Assembly: GCA_964645625.1 (NCBI GenBank)
Contig: CAZYAI010000030.1
Span: forward strand, 1-31,181
Direction: 5' to 3'
DNA from: AB-137-C09 sp964645625
GTDB taxonomy: Bacteria > Pseudomonadota > Zetaproteobacteria > Mariprofundales > Mariprofundaceae
DNA length: 31,181 nt
Shown here: one piece after another, positions 16,685 through 24,205 of the stretch
Layout: the number at the start of each line of letters is the position of its first letter
How positions within the stretch are numbered: the first letter of the stretch is position 1
The notes under the pieces: generated by a model
Database searches by the model: none
Seen by the model: the letters and a program-made list of their open reading frames with translations, nothing else
Told to the model about the DNA's origin: nothing
Position numbers and translations under genes: made by a program

Positions 16685-16914
16685 TGCTCCTTAGTTCACA
16701 TAACTGAGAAATAAACGGATTATGCAGACTCACTCTTATCAGCGCAGGGGTCACTCATTATGCCACTTGTCAAGACCGCAACGTTCTTTTAGCAGTGTTC
16801 TCTCAACTGCTCGCCCGATAGCAATCAGATTGGTTTTTGATGTCGCACCTAGGTTTTCAATCTGGTGGTTATCGTTCGCTCTTTTGGCAAATCGCACCAG
16901 TCACCCATCAGGAT
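16685..16914. other. Non-coding stretch, nothing recognised
   Basis: Between the start of the membrane-protein gene and the IS-like terminus at 16915 there is no supported gene. An open rightward frame of 67 codons here has no ribosome site and a composition typical of chance. No promoter could be assigned with confidence. Confidence 0.5.
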
Positions 16915-16931
16915 GTAAGAGTTAAGCAGGC
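16915..16931 (+). repeat. IS-like terminus, variant copy (GTAAGAGTTAAGCAGGC)
   Basis: It differs from the copies at 14899 and 15214 at one base (G for C at the fifth position). With the copy at 14899 it brackets most of the disturbed region as direct, not inverted, repeats. Confidence 0.5.
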
Positions 16932-16956
16932 TCTTTATTTTGGGGTTATTTGTCGG

Positions 16957-17025
16957 GAAAGGGGTCAGGCTTGAATAGTTGAAAAAAATAGCAATAAAAA
17001 TTCAAGCTATCAGGCCTGCTCCCTT
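16957..17025. repeat. REP-like imperfect hairpin (GGGGTCAGGCTTGAAT type)
   Basis: The arm AAGGGGTCAGGCTTGAAT faces ATTCAAGC...CAGGCCTG...CCCTT on the other side of an A-rich centre. Palindromes beginning GGGGTCAGG(C/T)TTGAAT are familiar near Y1-type (REP-associated) transposases in proteobacteria. No such transposase is in the window. The hairpin ends five bases before the right copy of the duplicated junction. Confidence 0.5.
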
Positions 17026-17029
17026 CACG

Positions 17030-17294
17030 ATGGCGTTGCCTACGCCGTAAACATCGTAACTCATTGCTACTCCTTCATTGATTCCGATGGCGCACTGTGC
17101 CGTATTTGCCTGCTATTATGAAGGCTGGATGTTGCCTCCGTTCCTTTGCTGTTGGCGAATGATGAACGTTGCTCGCTGTAGGGGCGCAAAAAGCCTGGTA
17201 ATTTACGCCCAGGCAGGCGCATAAGGTCAGATACCAAGATTGCTGCTACAGCGTCTTGCGACTGCCCATGCTCGTCAGTTAAGTAGGTGAACAA
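17030..17294. repeat. Right copy of the junction repeat, with a 12-codon adenosine-kinase start fragment
   Basis: It is identical to 14585-14693 over its first 109 bases (17030-17138). It carries, leftward from 17064, the first 12 codons of the adenosine kinase (MSYDVYGVGNAI), which then run into the REP-like hairpin and a stop. This shows that the intact radical SAM gene once continued directly into an adenosine kinase gene. Confidence 0.9.
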
Positions 17295-18614
17295 CAGTTG
17301 CGCCAAGCGTTCGAGCGATATTTTCCAGGTACTGCGGGTTTGGCTATAAACCCAGTTGCTAAAAGCATAAAAATGTTCAAAGACCAAACCATCCGCCCAT
17401 AGCAGTGCAATACTGGCGCGAAAGTTACCATTGTTGTAATACAGATCCCAAAAGCGCGCAAAACGTTTCATACGCTGCATTTCGGCAAAGCTTAGTTGAT
17501 CGTTTTGCAACAACTCATAGGGCGCAGTTGCGGCATAGCGCATGGCATGGCGTTCGTCGTGGCGGTGTAATGCCGTGCCTGATAGCTTTTTGAGGATACC
17601 AATCTGAATTTCACTATCGGTCATGGTGCAAAGCTGATTTAAACCTGCGCCAAAACTCGCCAAACTTTCCCCTGGTAAACCGACGATGAGATCGACGTGC
17701 ATATGCGCCTGCGTCTGCTGTGATAAAAACAACAGGTTATCACGCAGTTTATCGAAGTGTAGCACGCGCTGTATCGTTTTAGCTACCTCAGGATTCAACG
17801 TTTGTACGCCGACTTCCAGTTGCAGTGCAGCGGCGGGGAAGGCGGCAATGCGTTGGCGTAAGGCCTGCGGAAAATGGTCGGGAATGACCTCGAAATGGAC
17901 GAAATACGCTTCATCGCGTGCCAAAAAGAAATCCAGCAGGCGATTGGCAATCGTCATATTCAGGTTAAACGTGCGATCAATGAACTTGAACTGGCGCACG
18001 CCGCGCTGCCAGAGCATGTCCAAGTCGGCGATAAATTGATCCAAAAAGCCATGGCGCACTTCACGGTCAGCCGAAGAAAGGCAAAACTCGCAACGGAAAG
18101 GGCAACCGCGTGATGCTTCAACGTAAATGCAACGGTGACGAATATCTTCATCGTTATAAAAAGGGTAAGGCGAGGGTAGGGTGCTTAAGTCGCCTTTTTC
18201 ACCCGTGATGATGCGTGTGGCAGGACGTTGTCCATCGCTTAGTTGTTGGCATAGGCGTGCAAAAGCAATCTCGCCTTCACCTTGAATGATGTAATCTGCT
18301 GCGCTTACATCAATACGAATCGGCGCATGGCTGACCTCGGGGCCGCCCACCACCAATACCACATCGGGTGCAACCGTACGCAATAAGCCCATCAGTTCCG
18401 CTGTTTGCACGGCGTTCCAAATATAAACGCCGAAACCAATCACCGTTGGTTGTTGCTGCAACAGACGCTCCGCCATATCGGCGGTAGTATCGTTGATGAC
18501 GAATTCCATAATCTGCGCTTGCGACTGCAATGCGCCGAGGTTGGCATAGAGGCAACGCAGACCCAGCGAGGCATGGGCGTAGCGGGCATTTAAGGTGCTT
18601 AAAATAATACTCAT
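17067..18614 (-). CDS. B12-binding radical SAM protein (DUF4080 type)
   Basis: The 515-residue protein has an N-terminal cobalamin-binding-type Rossmann domain (about 1-130), beginning SIILSTLNARYAHASLGLR, with VVLVVGGPEVSHAP. A radical SAM core follows with the cluster motif C171-PFR-C175-EF-C178. The C-terminal DUF4080-like region runs from about 360 to the end. Such enzymes use a [4Fe-4S] cluster, S-adenosylmethionine and often cobalamin for difficult methylations or rearrangements. The substrate is unknown. It begins 15 bases after the cbiX stop, with no strong ribosome site of its own. Its last codons encode AAGGAG, the ribosome site that serves adenosine kinase in the other copy. A truncated paralogue lies at 14622-14880. 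Confidence 0.9.
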   Translation of the reverse strand: MSIILSTLNARYAHASLGLRCLYANLGALQSQAQIMEFVINDTTADMAERLLQQQPTVIGFGVYIWNAVQTAELMGLLRTVAPDVVLVVGGPEVSHAPIRIDVSAADYIIQGEGEIAFARLCQQLSDGQRPATRIITGEKGDLSTLPSPYPFYNDEDIRHRCIYVEASRGCPFRCEFCLSSADREVRHGFLDQFIADLDMLWQRGVRQFKFIDRTFNLNMTIANRLLDFFLARDEAYFVHFEVIPDHFPQALRQRIAAFPAAALQLEVGVQTLNPEVAKTIQRVLHFDKLRDNLLFLSQQTQAHMHVDLIVGLPGESLASFGAGLNQLCTMTDSEIQIGILKKLSGTALHRHDERHAMRYAATAPYELLQNDQLSFAEMQRMKRFARFWDLYYNNGNFRASIALLWADGLVFEHFYAFSNWVYSQTRSTWKISLERLAQLLFTYLTDEHGQSQDAVAAILVSDLMRLPGRKLPGFLRPYSEQRSSFANSKGTEATSSLHNSRQIRHSAPSESMKE

Positions 18615-18629
18615 GGGATGGGCCAGAAG

Positions 18630-19472
18630 TTAATGGTGATGGTGATGTCCCACGCCATGTTCCTCGGCAAATTCGCGGTATTTGCAGCCATCACACTCAA
18701 GCATAACGGGAGTATTGCCGCCGTGCCCTTGCGCTTCAGCGACGCGTTCATCCACTAGGTCAAAGATAGCATCAGCAAAGCCCATATATTGCCCTAAGCC
18801 AAACGTGGTGGTGGGGTATTGCGTTGCCAAACGCGCAACTTGGCGGTCAATGCGTTGAATCAGTACGCCTGTAAACAGATAATAAGGCAGTACAATGATT
18901 TGCTTCATAGCGCAGGCTACTTGTCGTTGTGCTACGGTTTCTACCTTAGGGAAGGTGATGCCAGTAAATGCCAGATCGACCATTTCATGATCGGTTTCTT
19001 CATACAACCAGCGTGCCATTTTAGCGATTTCACCATTGGCAACCTTGTCCGAAGAACCACGCGCCAACAGAATCACCCCTGTGTTTTTGGCATCAGGTGC
19101 ATCCAAAGCGAGCATGGCACGGGCAAGCTCTTGCTTTAACGCTTGTAAAATACGGGAGCCTGCGCCCAAATGCTTCGCCATTACAAAGCTAACGTCAGGA
19201 TGACGCTCTCTGGCATGCGCGATGTGATGTGGGATTTCCATTTTGACATGACCTGCCGCACCGAGAATCAGCGGCAACACAATCACCCGCTGTGAATCTT
19301 TGGCAGCGCGATCCATCCCCTCATCTAACGTTACATCAGAAAATTCAATAAAACACACTTCAATGCGATCATCAGGACGACGTTCTCGCCAAAGGCTGGC
19401 AAAGCGTTCAATCTCCTCATTACCAGCAGCCTCACGAGAGCCATGCCCGACCAATAATATTGTTTCTTTCAT
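18630..19472 (-). CDS. cbiX: Sirohydrochlorin cobaltochelatase, two-domain CbiX
   Basis: CbiX inserts cobalt into sirohydrochlorin at the start of the early-cobalt cobalamin pathway. Two chelatase domains occupy about 1-125 and 130-250. The first carries the metal-site histidines H10 (VGHGSREAAGNEE) and H75 (GAAGHVKMEIPHH). The C-terminus has MLECDGCKYREF, a CxxC pair like the MxCxxC iron-sulfur site described in long CbiX proteins, and ends in five histidines. Length (280 residues) fits the long form. AGAGGA lies a few bases before the ATG. It starts 14 bases after the stop of the restriction endonuclease gene and is followed by the radical SAM gene. A ferrochelatase (SirB) role is possible but less likely next to cobM. 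Confidence 0.92.
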   Translation of the reverse strand: MKETILLVGHGSREAAGNEEIERFASLWRERRPDDRIEVCFIEFSDVTLDEGMDRAAKDSQRVIVLPLILGAAGHVKMEIPHHIAHARERHPDVSFVMAKHLGAGSRILQALKQELARAMLALDAPDAKNTGVILLARGSSDKVANGEIAKMARWLYEETDHEMVDLAFTGITFPKVETVAQRQVACAMKQIIVLPYYLFTGVLIQRIDRQVARLATQYPTTTFGLGQYMGFADAIFDLVDERVAEAQGHGGNTPVMLECDGCKYREFAEEHGVGHHHHH

Positions 19473-19486
19473 CGTTTAATCCTCTG

Positions 19487-20569
19487 CTACTTTATAAATC
19501 GTATTTGCAAGTTTAGGTTCATATACAAGACATCATCTTCTTCAAACAAGAAGCCGAAACCATGTCTAGAACTGCTTGCTGTTTCTAGTTTGGTGTTGTG
19601 CATCAAATAATGTTCAAACTCGTTCTTATTATAAAGGTGGTAACACAAGACTTCGCCATCGTCCTTGACCAAGAGGTATCCACCTGTGACATCGTATGTT
19701 CCAGTCCATACAATAGATGGCATCATACCCAAAGAAATATCGGTTAAGAATCGCTTGATCTTATAGTCATAAAACTGATGCCCCTGTGAGGTGTTAAAAC
19801 CCATTGCATTTTCAGTTTCTATAGAGGAAACCAAGTCAGCGACTTTTGAGAGATCGGAGGAATAAAATGTATACACCATTTGGGCAACGATGTGGGGCAA
19901 CAAACTATCAATCAAAATAAGATTGTTTGAAAAAATTTCTCGCTCAGTTTTTATAAAAGAAAACACGCCACCTTTTTCAATAATTTTTGCGATACGGTCT
20001 TTTATTTTGTACCGTGTGTTTATGCTGTTGATTGCCTGAATATCATGTGCTGAAAGTTTTGTGCCAGTAATTTTATAGGTGAAATTGGTGGTTTTACCAG
20101 CGTTTAACAAGGTTGATGGGTGACCAATTTGTGATTTAATACTAAACCCTAGCGTGGGGCGTTGATTGGTTTTAGGGTCATGAATAATAATCGTTATATC
20201 TGATTTTTGGGACGAACGTGCTTTGATAGAAGCGCAGTGAATATCGCTCATAAAGTCTTCAATTTCAGGTATAGCAAACGTTCCGTTATGCGTTTTGATT
20301 GCGCCAAATAACTGTATTGCTTTATCACGAAATGTTTGTACAGGAACACGATCTACCAAGGTGCCGTTTTCTGTAATAATGACTAAATTTTGCTCGATGG
20401 TGTAGGCAAATGTACCGTTAGACTCTTCCCGTAACACTTGAATAATGGGGTAAATAATACCTTGAATTTTTTCAAGTTTATCTTGCCCTAGTGCTAAATG
20501 TTGATCCCCAAGCAATTTGAAAAGTGCATATAATTCACTCCATTCCCCTTTATTAGCGGTTAAAGCCAT
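19487..20569 (-). CDS. HpaII-like type II restriction endonuclease
   Basis: The protein is predicted to cut unmethylated CCGG. The 360 residues are close to HpaII in length and resemble that family from the start (NKGEWSELYALFKLLG). An acidic residue in KSDITIIIHDP followed by GFSIKSQIG gives a plausible D...(S)xK metal site of the PD-(D/E)xK fold. The active-site assignment is inferred. The ATG at 20569 is chosen because it gives the family length and lies inside the 3' end of the methyltransferase gene, a 17-base overlap in another frame. Later expression than the methyltransferase through coupling would protect the host. The gene is more A/T-rich than its neighbours. CCGG is very rare across the whole window, which supports this specificity. 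Confidence 0.85.
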   Translation of the reverse strand: MALTANKGEWSELYALFKLLGDQHLALGQDKLEKIQGIIYPIIQVLREESNGTFAYTIEQNLVIITENGTLVDRVPVQTFRDKAIQLFGAIKTHNGTFAIPEIEDFMSDIHCASIKARSSQKSDITIIIHDPKTNQRPTLGFSIKSQIGHPSTLLNAGKTTNFTYKITGTKLSAHDIQAINSINTRYKIKDRIAKIIEKGGVFSFIKTEREIFSNNLILIDSLLPHIVAQMVYTFYSSDLSKVADLVSSIETENAMGFNTSQGHQFYDYKIKRFLTDISLGMMPSIVWTGTYDVTGGYLLVKDDGEVLCYHLYNKNEFEHYLMHNTKLETASSSRHGFGFLFEEDDVLYMNLNLQIRFIK

Positions 20570-21719
20570 GATGATGCTCCACAACGTTAATGATGGTCTC
20601 AGCCATTGCTTGAATAGCAGGCACAGCGACACTGTTGCCAAATTGTTTATAGGCTTGAGTATCAGAAACAACAATCTTGAAATGGTCAGGGTAACCTTGC
20701 AACCTTGCCCACTCTCTGGGTGTCATTTTTCTAATACCTTCTCGGTTTACCATGCCTTTGATGCGCGTTACTGGTGTAAAATCTTTCAGTCTATGGTCAA
20801 GCACCAAGTTCCGTTCTCTTCCCATGCCGCCACATACAATGGCATTTGCAATACCTGTATTGGGAATAATTTCATAACCAAATCCATTTCCTTTATGTTC
20901 GTGACGGGCACGATGAGCCCTAAGGTTGTTTAGGTATTGGGTCGATAGATAATATTTGGCCGAAACTGTTTTTTCTTCCAAAATCGTTTTTAATGGTACG
21001 ATGTGATTCAGTGGCTTGGGGTAGTCAAAGTTTTTTACTTGCAGGTCACCCCTAAAGCCTGCAATAAAGACACGCTCTCTATTTTGCGGCACACCAAAAT
21101 GCTTTGCGTTGACGGTTTGTGGTTCTGGGACGAAGTAGCCAAGTTCTTCCCTCAAAACATTCAGGATAGTTGCCAGTGTTTTACCGCGATCATGATTAAA
21201 AAGCCCTTTTACATTTTCTAGGAAGAAGGCTGCGGGTTGATGTTTTTGAATAATCTCAGCGACATCAAAAAAGAGGGTTCCTCTGGTATCTTCAAATCCC
21301 CCCCTTTTACCAGCAATGGAAAAAGCTTGGCAGGGGAAGCCAGCACATAAAATATCAAAGTGTGCTGGTATCTGATTCTTGATGGATGTTTGTGTTATAT
21401 CACCGAACGGCATATCACCAAAATTGGCTTGGTAGGTTTGTTGCGAATACTTATCCCACTCACTGGTGAAAACACACTGACCGCCTAAATTTTGATGTGC
21501 CAACCGGAAGCCGCCAATACCAGCAAAAAGGTCAATAAAGGTAAACCTTGGATGCTGTGGTGTAGGGAAGGGGATGTTTAACAGATGGTCATCAAATAGA
21601 TATTGTTGGCGCAAACATTCCTCGACCGTAGAAGAAGGATGTGTCGGCAGCTTTTTTCCCTTATCTGCTTCCACCCTTTTGCAAGGCTCAAGTGCTTGTT
21701 CTTTTTTTGTTAAACCCAC
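20553..21719 (-). CDS. C5-cytosine DNA methyltransferase, HpaII-like partner
   Basis: The enzyme transfers a methyl group from SAM to cytosine in DNA. Motif I is FIDLFAGIGGFRLAH, the catalytic motif IV GFPCQAFS, motif VI FFLENVKGL, motif VIII QNRERVFIAGF and motif X QFGNSVAVP, all in family order. The region between VIII and X is the target recognition domain. Pairing with a HpaII-like nuclease predicts methylation of the inner C of CCGG. GTG at 21719 is preferred (388 residues), since TGGAG lies five bases before it; a GTG at 21725 is too close. The cobM stop is only 6-12 bases upstream, so the gene is probably read from the cobalamin transcript. It contains one of the few CCGG sites in the window (21504-21507). 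Confidence 0.93.
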   Translation of the reverse strand: MGLTKKEQALEPCKRVEADKGKKLPTHPSSTVEECLRQQYLFDDHLLNIPFPTPQHPRFTFIDLFAGIGGFRLAHQNLGGQCVFTSEWDKYSQQTYQANFGDMPFGDITQTSIKNQIPAHFDILCAGFPCQAFSIAGKRGGFEDTRGTLFFDVAEIIQKHQPAAFFLENVKGLFNHDRGKTLATILNVLREELGYFVPEPQTVNAKHFGVPQNRERVFIAGFRGDLQVKNFDYPKPLNHIVPLKTILEEKTVSAKYYLSTQYLNNLRAHRARHEHKGNGFGYEIIPNTGIANAIVCGGMGRERNLVLDHRLKDFTPVTRIKGMVNREGIRKMTPREWARLQGYPDHFKIVVSDTQAYKQFGNSVAVPAIQAMAETIINVVEHHHGFNR

Positions 21720-21731
21720 TAACACTCCAGC

Positions 21732-22508
21732 TTAATGCTCAGCGACACGGAAACGGTGGCTAAAATCTGCATCGTACAGTTTTGAACGTTTCAACGTTGA
21801 CCAATGACGCGCGCCTAAGTTTGGACTGACTACAATCATCGCTTGGGATGCAATTTTTTCTGCTCGGCAAAGTTGGCGAATATTACTTAATGTGCCGCGC
21901 ACAATCTTTTCTTCGTTTGGCCATGAGGCTTTTTGCACCACTAATACAGGTGCATCATCTTGCCAGCCTGCGGCTAATAGTTCTTCGCGCACCTTGTTTA
22001 GCAGGGTGATGGAGAGGAATAAACACAGGGTGGTTTTATGTTGCGCCAATTCGCGCAAAGACTCGCCTTCAGGCATTGGCGTGCGCCCTTCTACGCGGGT
22101 TAAAATCACGGTTTGTGTCACTTCAGGAAGGGTTAAACTTTCACAAGCTGCTGCTGCCGCTGCAAATGCTGATGACACGCCTGGCACGACTGCTGATTCA
22201 ATACCAGCTGCATCCAAAGGCTGTACCATTTCAATCAAGGCACCATACAGCGATGGATCACCCGTTTGTAGGCGCACCACCGTTTCATGTTGTGCCGCTT
22301 GCGCAATCAACCAACTGGTGATCGCTTCTAAGGTCATTCCTTTGGAATCAGCAATGATGCAATCGCTGTTTGCCCAACGTGTGCAAGCCTCTGAAACCAA
22401 TGAGCCAGCATAGAGAATAGCCCCAGCCTCACGCAATAAACGCTGACCTTTAACAGTAATTAATTCTGGGTCACCAGGACCTGCGCCAACAAACCAAACT
22501 TTAGCCAT
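21732..22508 (-). CDS. cobM: Precorrin-4 C11-methyltransferase
   Basis: CobM/CbiF methylates C-11 of the corrin precursor with SAM. The 258 residues from the ATG at 22508 cover the whole tetrapyrrole-methylase fold. VWFVGAGPGDPELITVKGQRLL forms the N-terminal loop, RLQTGDPSLYGA the substrate/SAM loop, and VVPGVSSAFAAAAA the following motif. An upstream in-frame ATG at 22529 would add seven residues derived from a dispersed repeat. AAGGA at the edge of that repeat may serve as ribosome site for 22508 despite long spacing. It is the first gene of the cobM-methyltransferase-endonuclease-cbiX-radical SAM string. With early-type CbiX nearby, the anaerobic name cbiF may be the better one. Confidence 0.94.
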   Translation of the reverse strand: MAKVWFVGAGPGDPELITVKGQRLLREAGAILYAGSLVSEACTRWANSDCIIADSKGMTLEAITSWLIAQAAQHETVVRLQTGDPSLYGALIEMVQPLDAAGIESAVVPGVSSAFAAAAAACESLTLPEVTQTVILTRVEGRTPMPEGESLRELAQHKTTLCLFLSITLLNKVREELLAAGWQDDAPVLVVQKASWPNEEKIVRGTLSNIRQLCRAEKIASQAMIVVSPNLGARHWSTLKRSKLYDADFSHRFRVAEH

Positions 22509-22520
22509 GATGTTTTCAGC

Positions 22521-22659
22521 ATCCTTCATATTGTAGTTTACACTTTCATTATTTTCATGGTTATTGAAAGATGTTTTATTTACCACGAAAGACACGAAAA
22601 GAACGAAAGGTAATCCTTCTTATTGTTCGTGTCTTTCGTGGTTTATGTTCTTTTTTACC
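22521..22659. repeat. Dispersed repeat A, copy 1, with CACGAA palindrome
   Basis: This sequence recurs at 29491-29630 with scattered changes, and its first 35 bases recur at about 24206-24240. It contains a perfect 17-base inverted repeat, ACCACGAAAGACACGAA at 22582-22598 and its complement at 22626-22642. No coding frame is conserved. It behaves like a small mobile palindromic element whose left edge lies 13 bases before the cobM start. Confidence 0.8.
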
Positions 22660-22728
22660 GCATTATCTTTGAATACTACACGGATCACTTCTAGCTCCAA
22701 CTCAGCTTTGAATGTGTAAAGTATTTTT

Positions 22729-22922
22729 AGGCTTTCCGTTTAAGACGGGACAAAAGCAATAGGGATATGCGAAACATACAAGCTTGTGGTTGAGGTACGA
22801 AACCCAACTTTAAAACAACAATACGTTATTTAGGCTATGCTCCTTTGTTGGGTTTCGTGCCTCAACCCAACCTACATGATGGTCTTGTAGTGTACGTGCG
22901 TCCCGTCTTAAAAGGGAAGCCT
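22729..22922. repeat. MITE-like element with 23-base terminal inverted repeats
   Basis: The left end (22729-22751) and right end (22900-22922) are inverted repeats matching at 21 of 23 positions, with the core TTAAGACGGGAC. Inside are two facing copies of a GTTGGGTTTCGT(A/G)CCTC sequence. The right half recurs at 27951-28028, and its core at 29785-29816. There is no open frame, so it is probably a non-autonomous element. Confidence 0.75.
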
Positions 22923-22951
22923 ATTTTTACGGTCGGTGAAGGGTGCCTAAA

Positions 22952-23116
22952 AACGATAACTATACGGATTGTCGGCACAAAAGTTCTTTCATTATCTGCG
23001 TTCATCTGTGGATAACATATGTATGTGTAGAAACACTCGTCAGCCTCATCGTCAAGCAGGTAAAATGGCTGGATAAAAAGCCAATTGTAGTTTTTATTCC
23101 GCTTTTAAATGGCAAG
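22952..23116 (+). repeat. Dispersed repeat B, copy 1
   Basis: About 165 bases match the reverse complement of 27456-27626. The first roughly 110 bases are very similar and the rest is weaker, with small gaps. A shared stretch reads AACGATAACTATACGGATTG. Neither copy keeps a convincing reading frame, so it may be a decayed gene or element. Confidence 0.75.
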
Positions 23117-23156
23117 CTAATCACCACGACGATTGATGAACCATTCAGACTGTGTG

Positions 23157-23597
23157 TTACATTTTATAACGCCGTTGCAGATCACGCGCTACATCGCGTT
23201 CTTTCATGTCATGGCGTTTGTCGTGTTGTTTTTTACCGCGAGCCAAACCAATTTGAAGCTTGGCATAGCCACGCTCATTGAAATAAAACTTCAAGGGAAC
23301 CAGTGCCAAGCCTTTTTCTTTCAACTTACCCAGCAAACGATTGATTTCCTTTTTGTGCATCAATAATTCGCGGGGTCTGGCTGGTTCGACGGGGTTGTTG
23401 CGCGCTGCTGGCTTATAGGGACTGACATGGCAGTTGATCAGCCACACCCGCTCTTGACGAATTAAGCAATGCGCCTCAGCTAAATTAGCCTGACCTGCAC
23501 GCAGGGATTTCACTTCTGGGCCAGCGAGCATGATGCCTACATCGAAGGTTTCCAAAATATGATATTCGTGCCGCGCACGACGATTGATAATAGCCAT
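23157..23597 (-). CDS. smpB: SsrA-binding protein SmpB
   Basis: SmpB binds tmRNA and delivers it to stalled ribosomes. The core is typical: NRRARHEYHILETFDVGIMLAGPEVKSLR at the N-terminus, VWLINCHVSPY, RELLMHKKEI, LVPLKFYFNERGYAKLQIGLARGKK, and a basic C-terminal tail (HDKRHDMKERDVARDL) that enters the mRNA channel. From the ATG at 23597 it is 146 residues, slightly shorter than E. coli SmpB. In-frame starts at 23606, 23609 and 23621 are possible, and none has a clear ribosome site. The tmRNA gene is not in the window. The gene lies 81 bases downstream of darP in the same direction. Confidence 0.96.
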   Translation of the reverse strand: MAIINRRARHEYHILETFDVGIMLAGPEVKSLRAGQANLAEAHCLIRQERVWLINCHVSPYKPAARNNPVEPARPRELLMHKKEINRLLGKLKEKGLALVPLKFYFNERGYAKLQIGLARGKKQHDKRHDMKERDVARDLQRRYKM

Positions 23598-23678
23598 GAG
23601 CGGCATCATAGATTGCAGCAAAAGAATGGCAAGAAACCGCGCCCCTGCCTACATCATCTGGTGTAAAGTTAATCTCAG

Positions 23679-24197
23679 TTATTCGCCGACAGTATCGCGC
23701 AGCAGTCGGAACAGGATGCGTGCAGATTTGGGCGGTTTTTGTTGCTGTTGCTCTTTATTCGCATTGCGTACCAGTTGCCGAATTTGACCGCCATCAGCTT
23801 GCGGATACTCCTGCATAAACTCGGTTAATACGCTGTTGCCGCTGTCTTGCAACAAACGGTCGCGCCAACGCTCAAGACGATGGAATTGGTGCGTTTTTTC
23901 GGCATTTTGTTGCTTAAGGTTGTTGGCAATGTCGATCCAAGTATCAGGGTTATGTTTACGCATCAGCTTGACGATAAACTTAAATTGCCGATTCCTCGCT
24001 TGGTTCTTCATGTTTTGAACAGCCAGTAATGCGCTTTGGATTTCATCGGGGATGTCCATACTGGCAAGGGTCGCACTGTCTTGCTCTGCTAACGCTTTGG
24101 CGGCATCTGCCAGTTCTGCGATGTCACGTTTCTGCTGACTGCGGTTAAGTCGCTCCACATACTCGTATTCATCATCATCCATTATTATATCTGTCAT
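23679..24197 (-). CDS. darP: Ribosome-associated protein DarP (YjgA, DUF615)
   Basis: Proteins of this family bind late 50S ribosomal precursors in beta- and gammaproteobacteria. The 172-residue sequence is almost all helical and charged. It starts with an acidic DDDEYEYVERLNRSQQKRD and contains NRQFKFIVKLMRKHNPD and FHRLERWRDRLL, which are recognisable family segments. A basic, Gln-rich C-terminus (NKEQQQQKPPKSARILFRLLRD) follows. The ATG at 24197 fits the family start. Upstream in-frame ATGs (24215 and 24227) fall inside a short copy of dispersed repeat A, whose edge offers AAGGAT as a possible ribosome site. pepN lies upstream on the same strand and smpB downstream. Confidence 0.9.
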   Translation of the reverse strand: MTDIIMDDDEYEYVERLNRSQQKRDIAELADAAKALAEQDSATLASMDIPDEIQSALLAVQNMKNQARNRQFKFIVKLMRKHNPDTWIDIANNLKQQNAEKTHQFHRLERWRDRLLQDSGNSVLTEFMQEYPQADGGQIRQLVRNANKEQQQQKPPKSARILFRLLRDTVGE

Positions 24198-24205
24198 AAT
24201 CGGGT

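Noticed and set aside
18639..18656. The terminal five histidines of CbiX as a cloning tag or vector trace
   Set aside because: The gene continues naturally into the next gene of the string, and His-rich ends are a known feature of this family.
19487..21719. The restriction-modification pair as a very recent acquisition
   Set aside because: Its A/T-rich composition suggests transfer, but the near-absence of CCGG across the window argues for long residence.
22943..23281. A 112-codon rightward frame upstream of smpB
   Set aside because: It starts in dispersed repeat B and runs antisense into smpB; the second copy of the repeat does not keep the frame.
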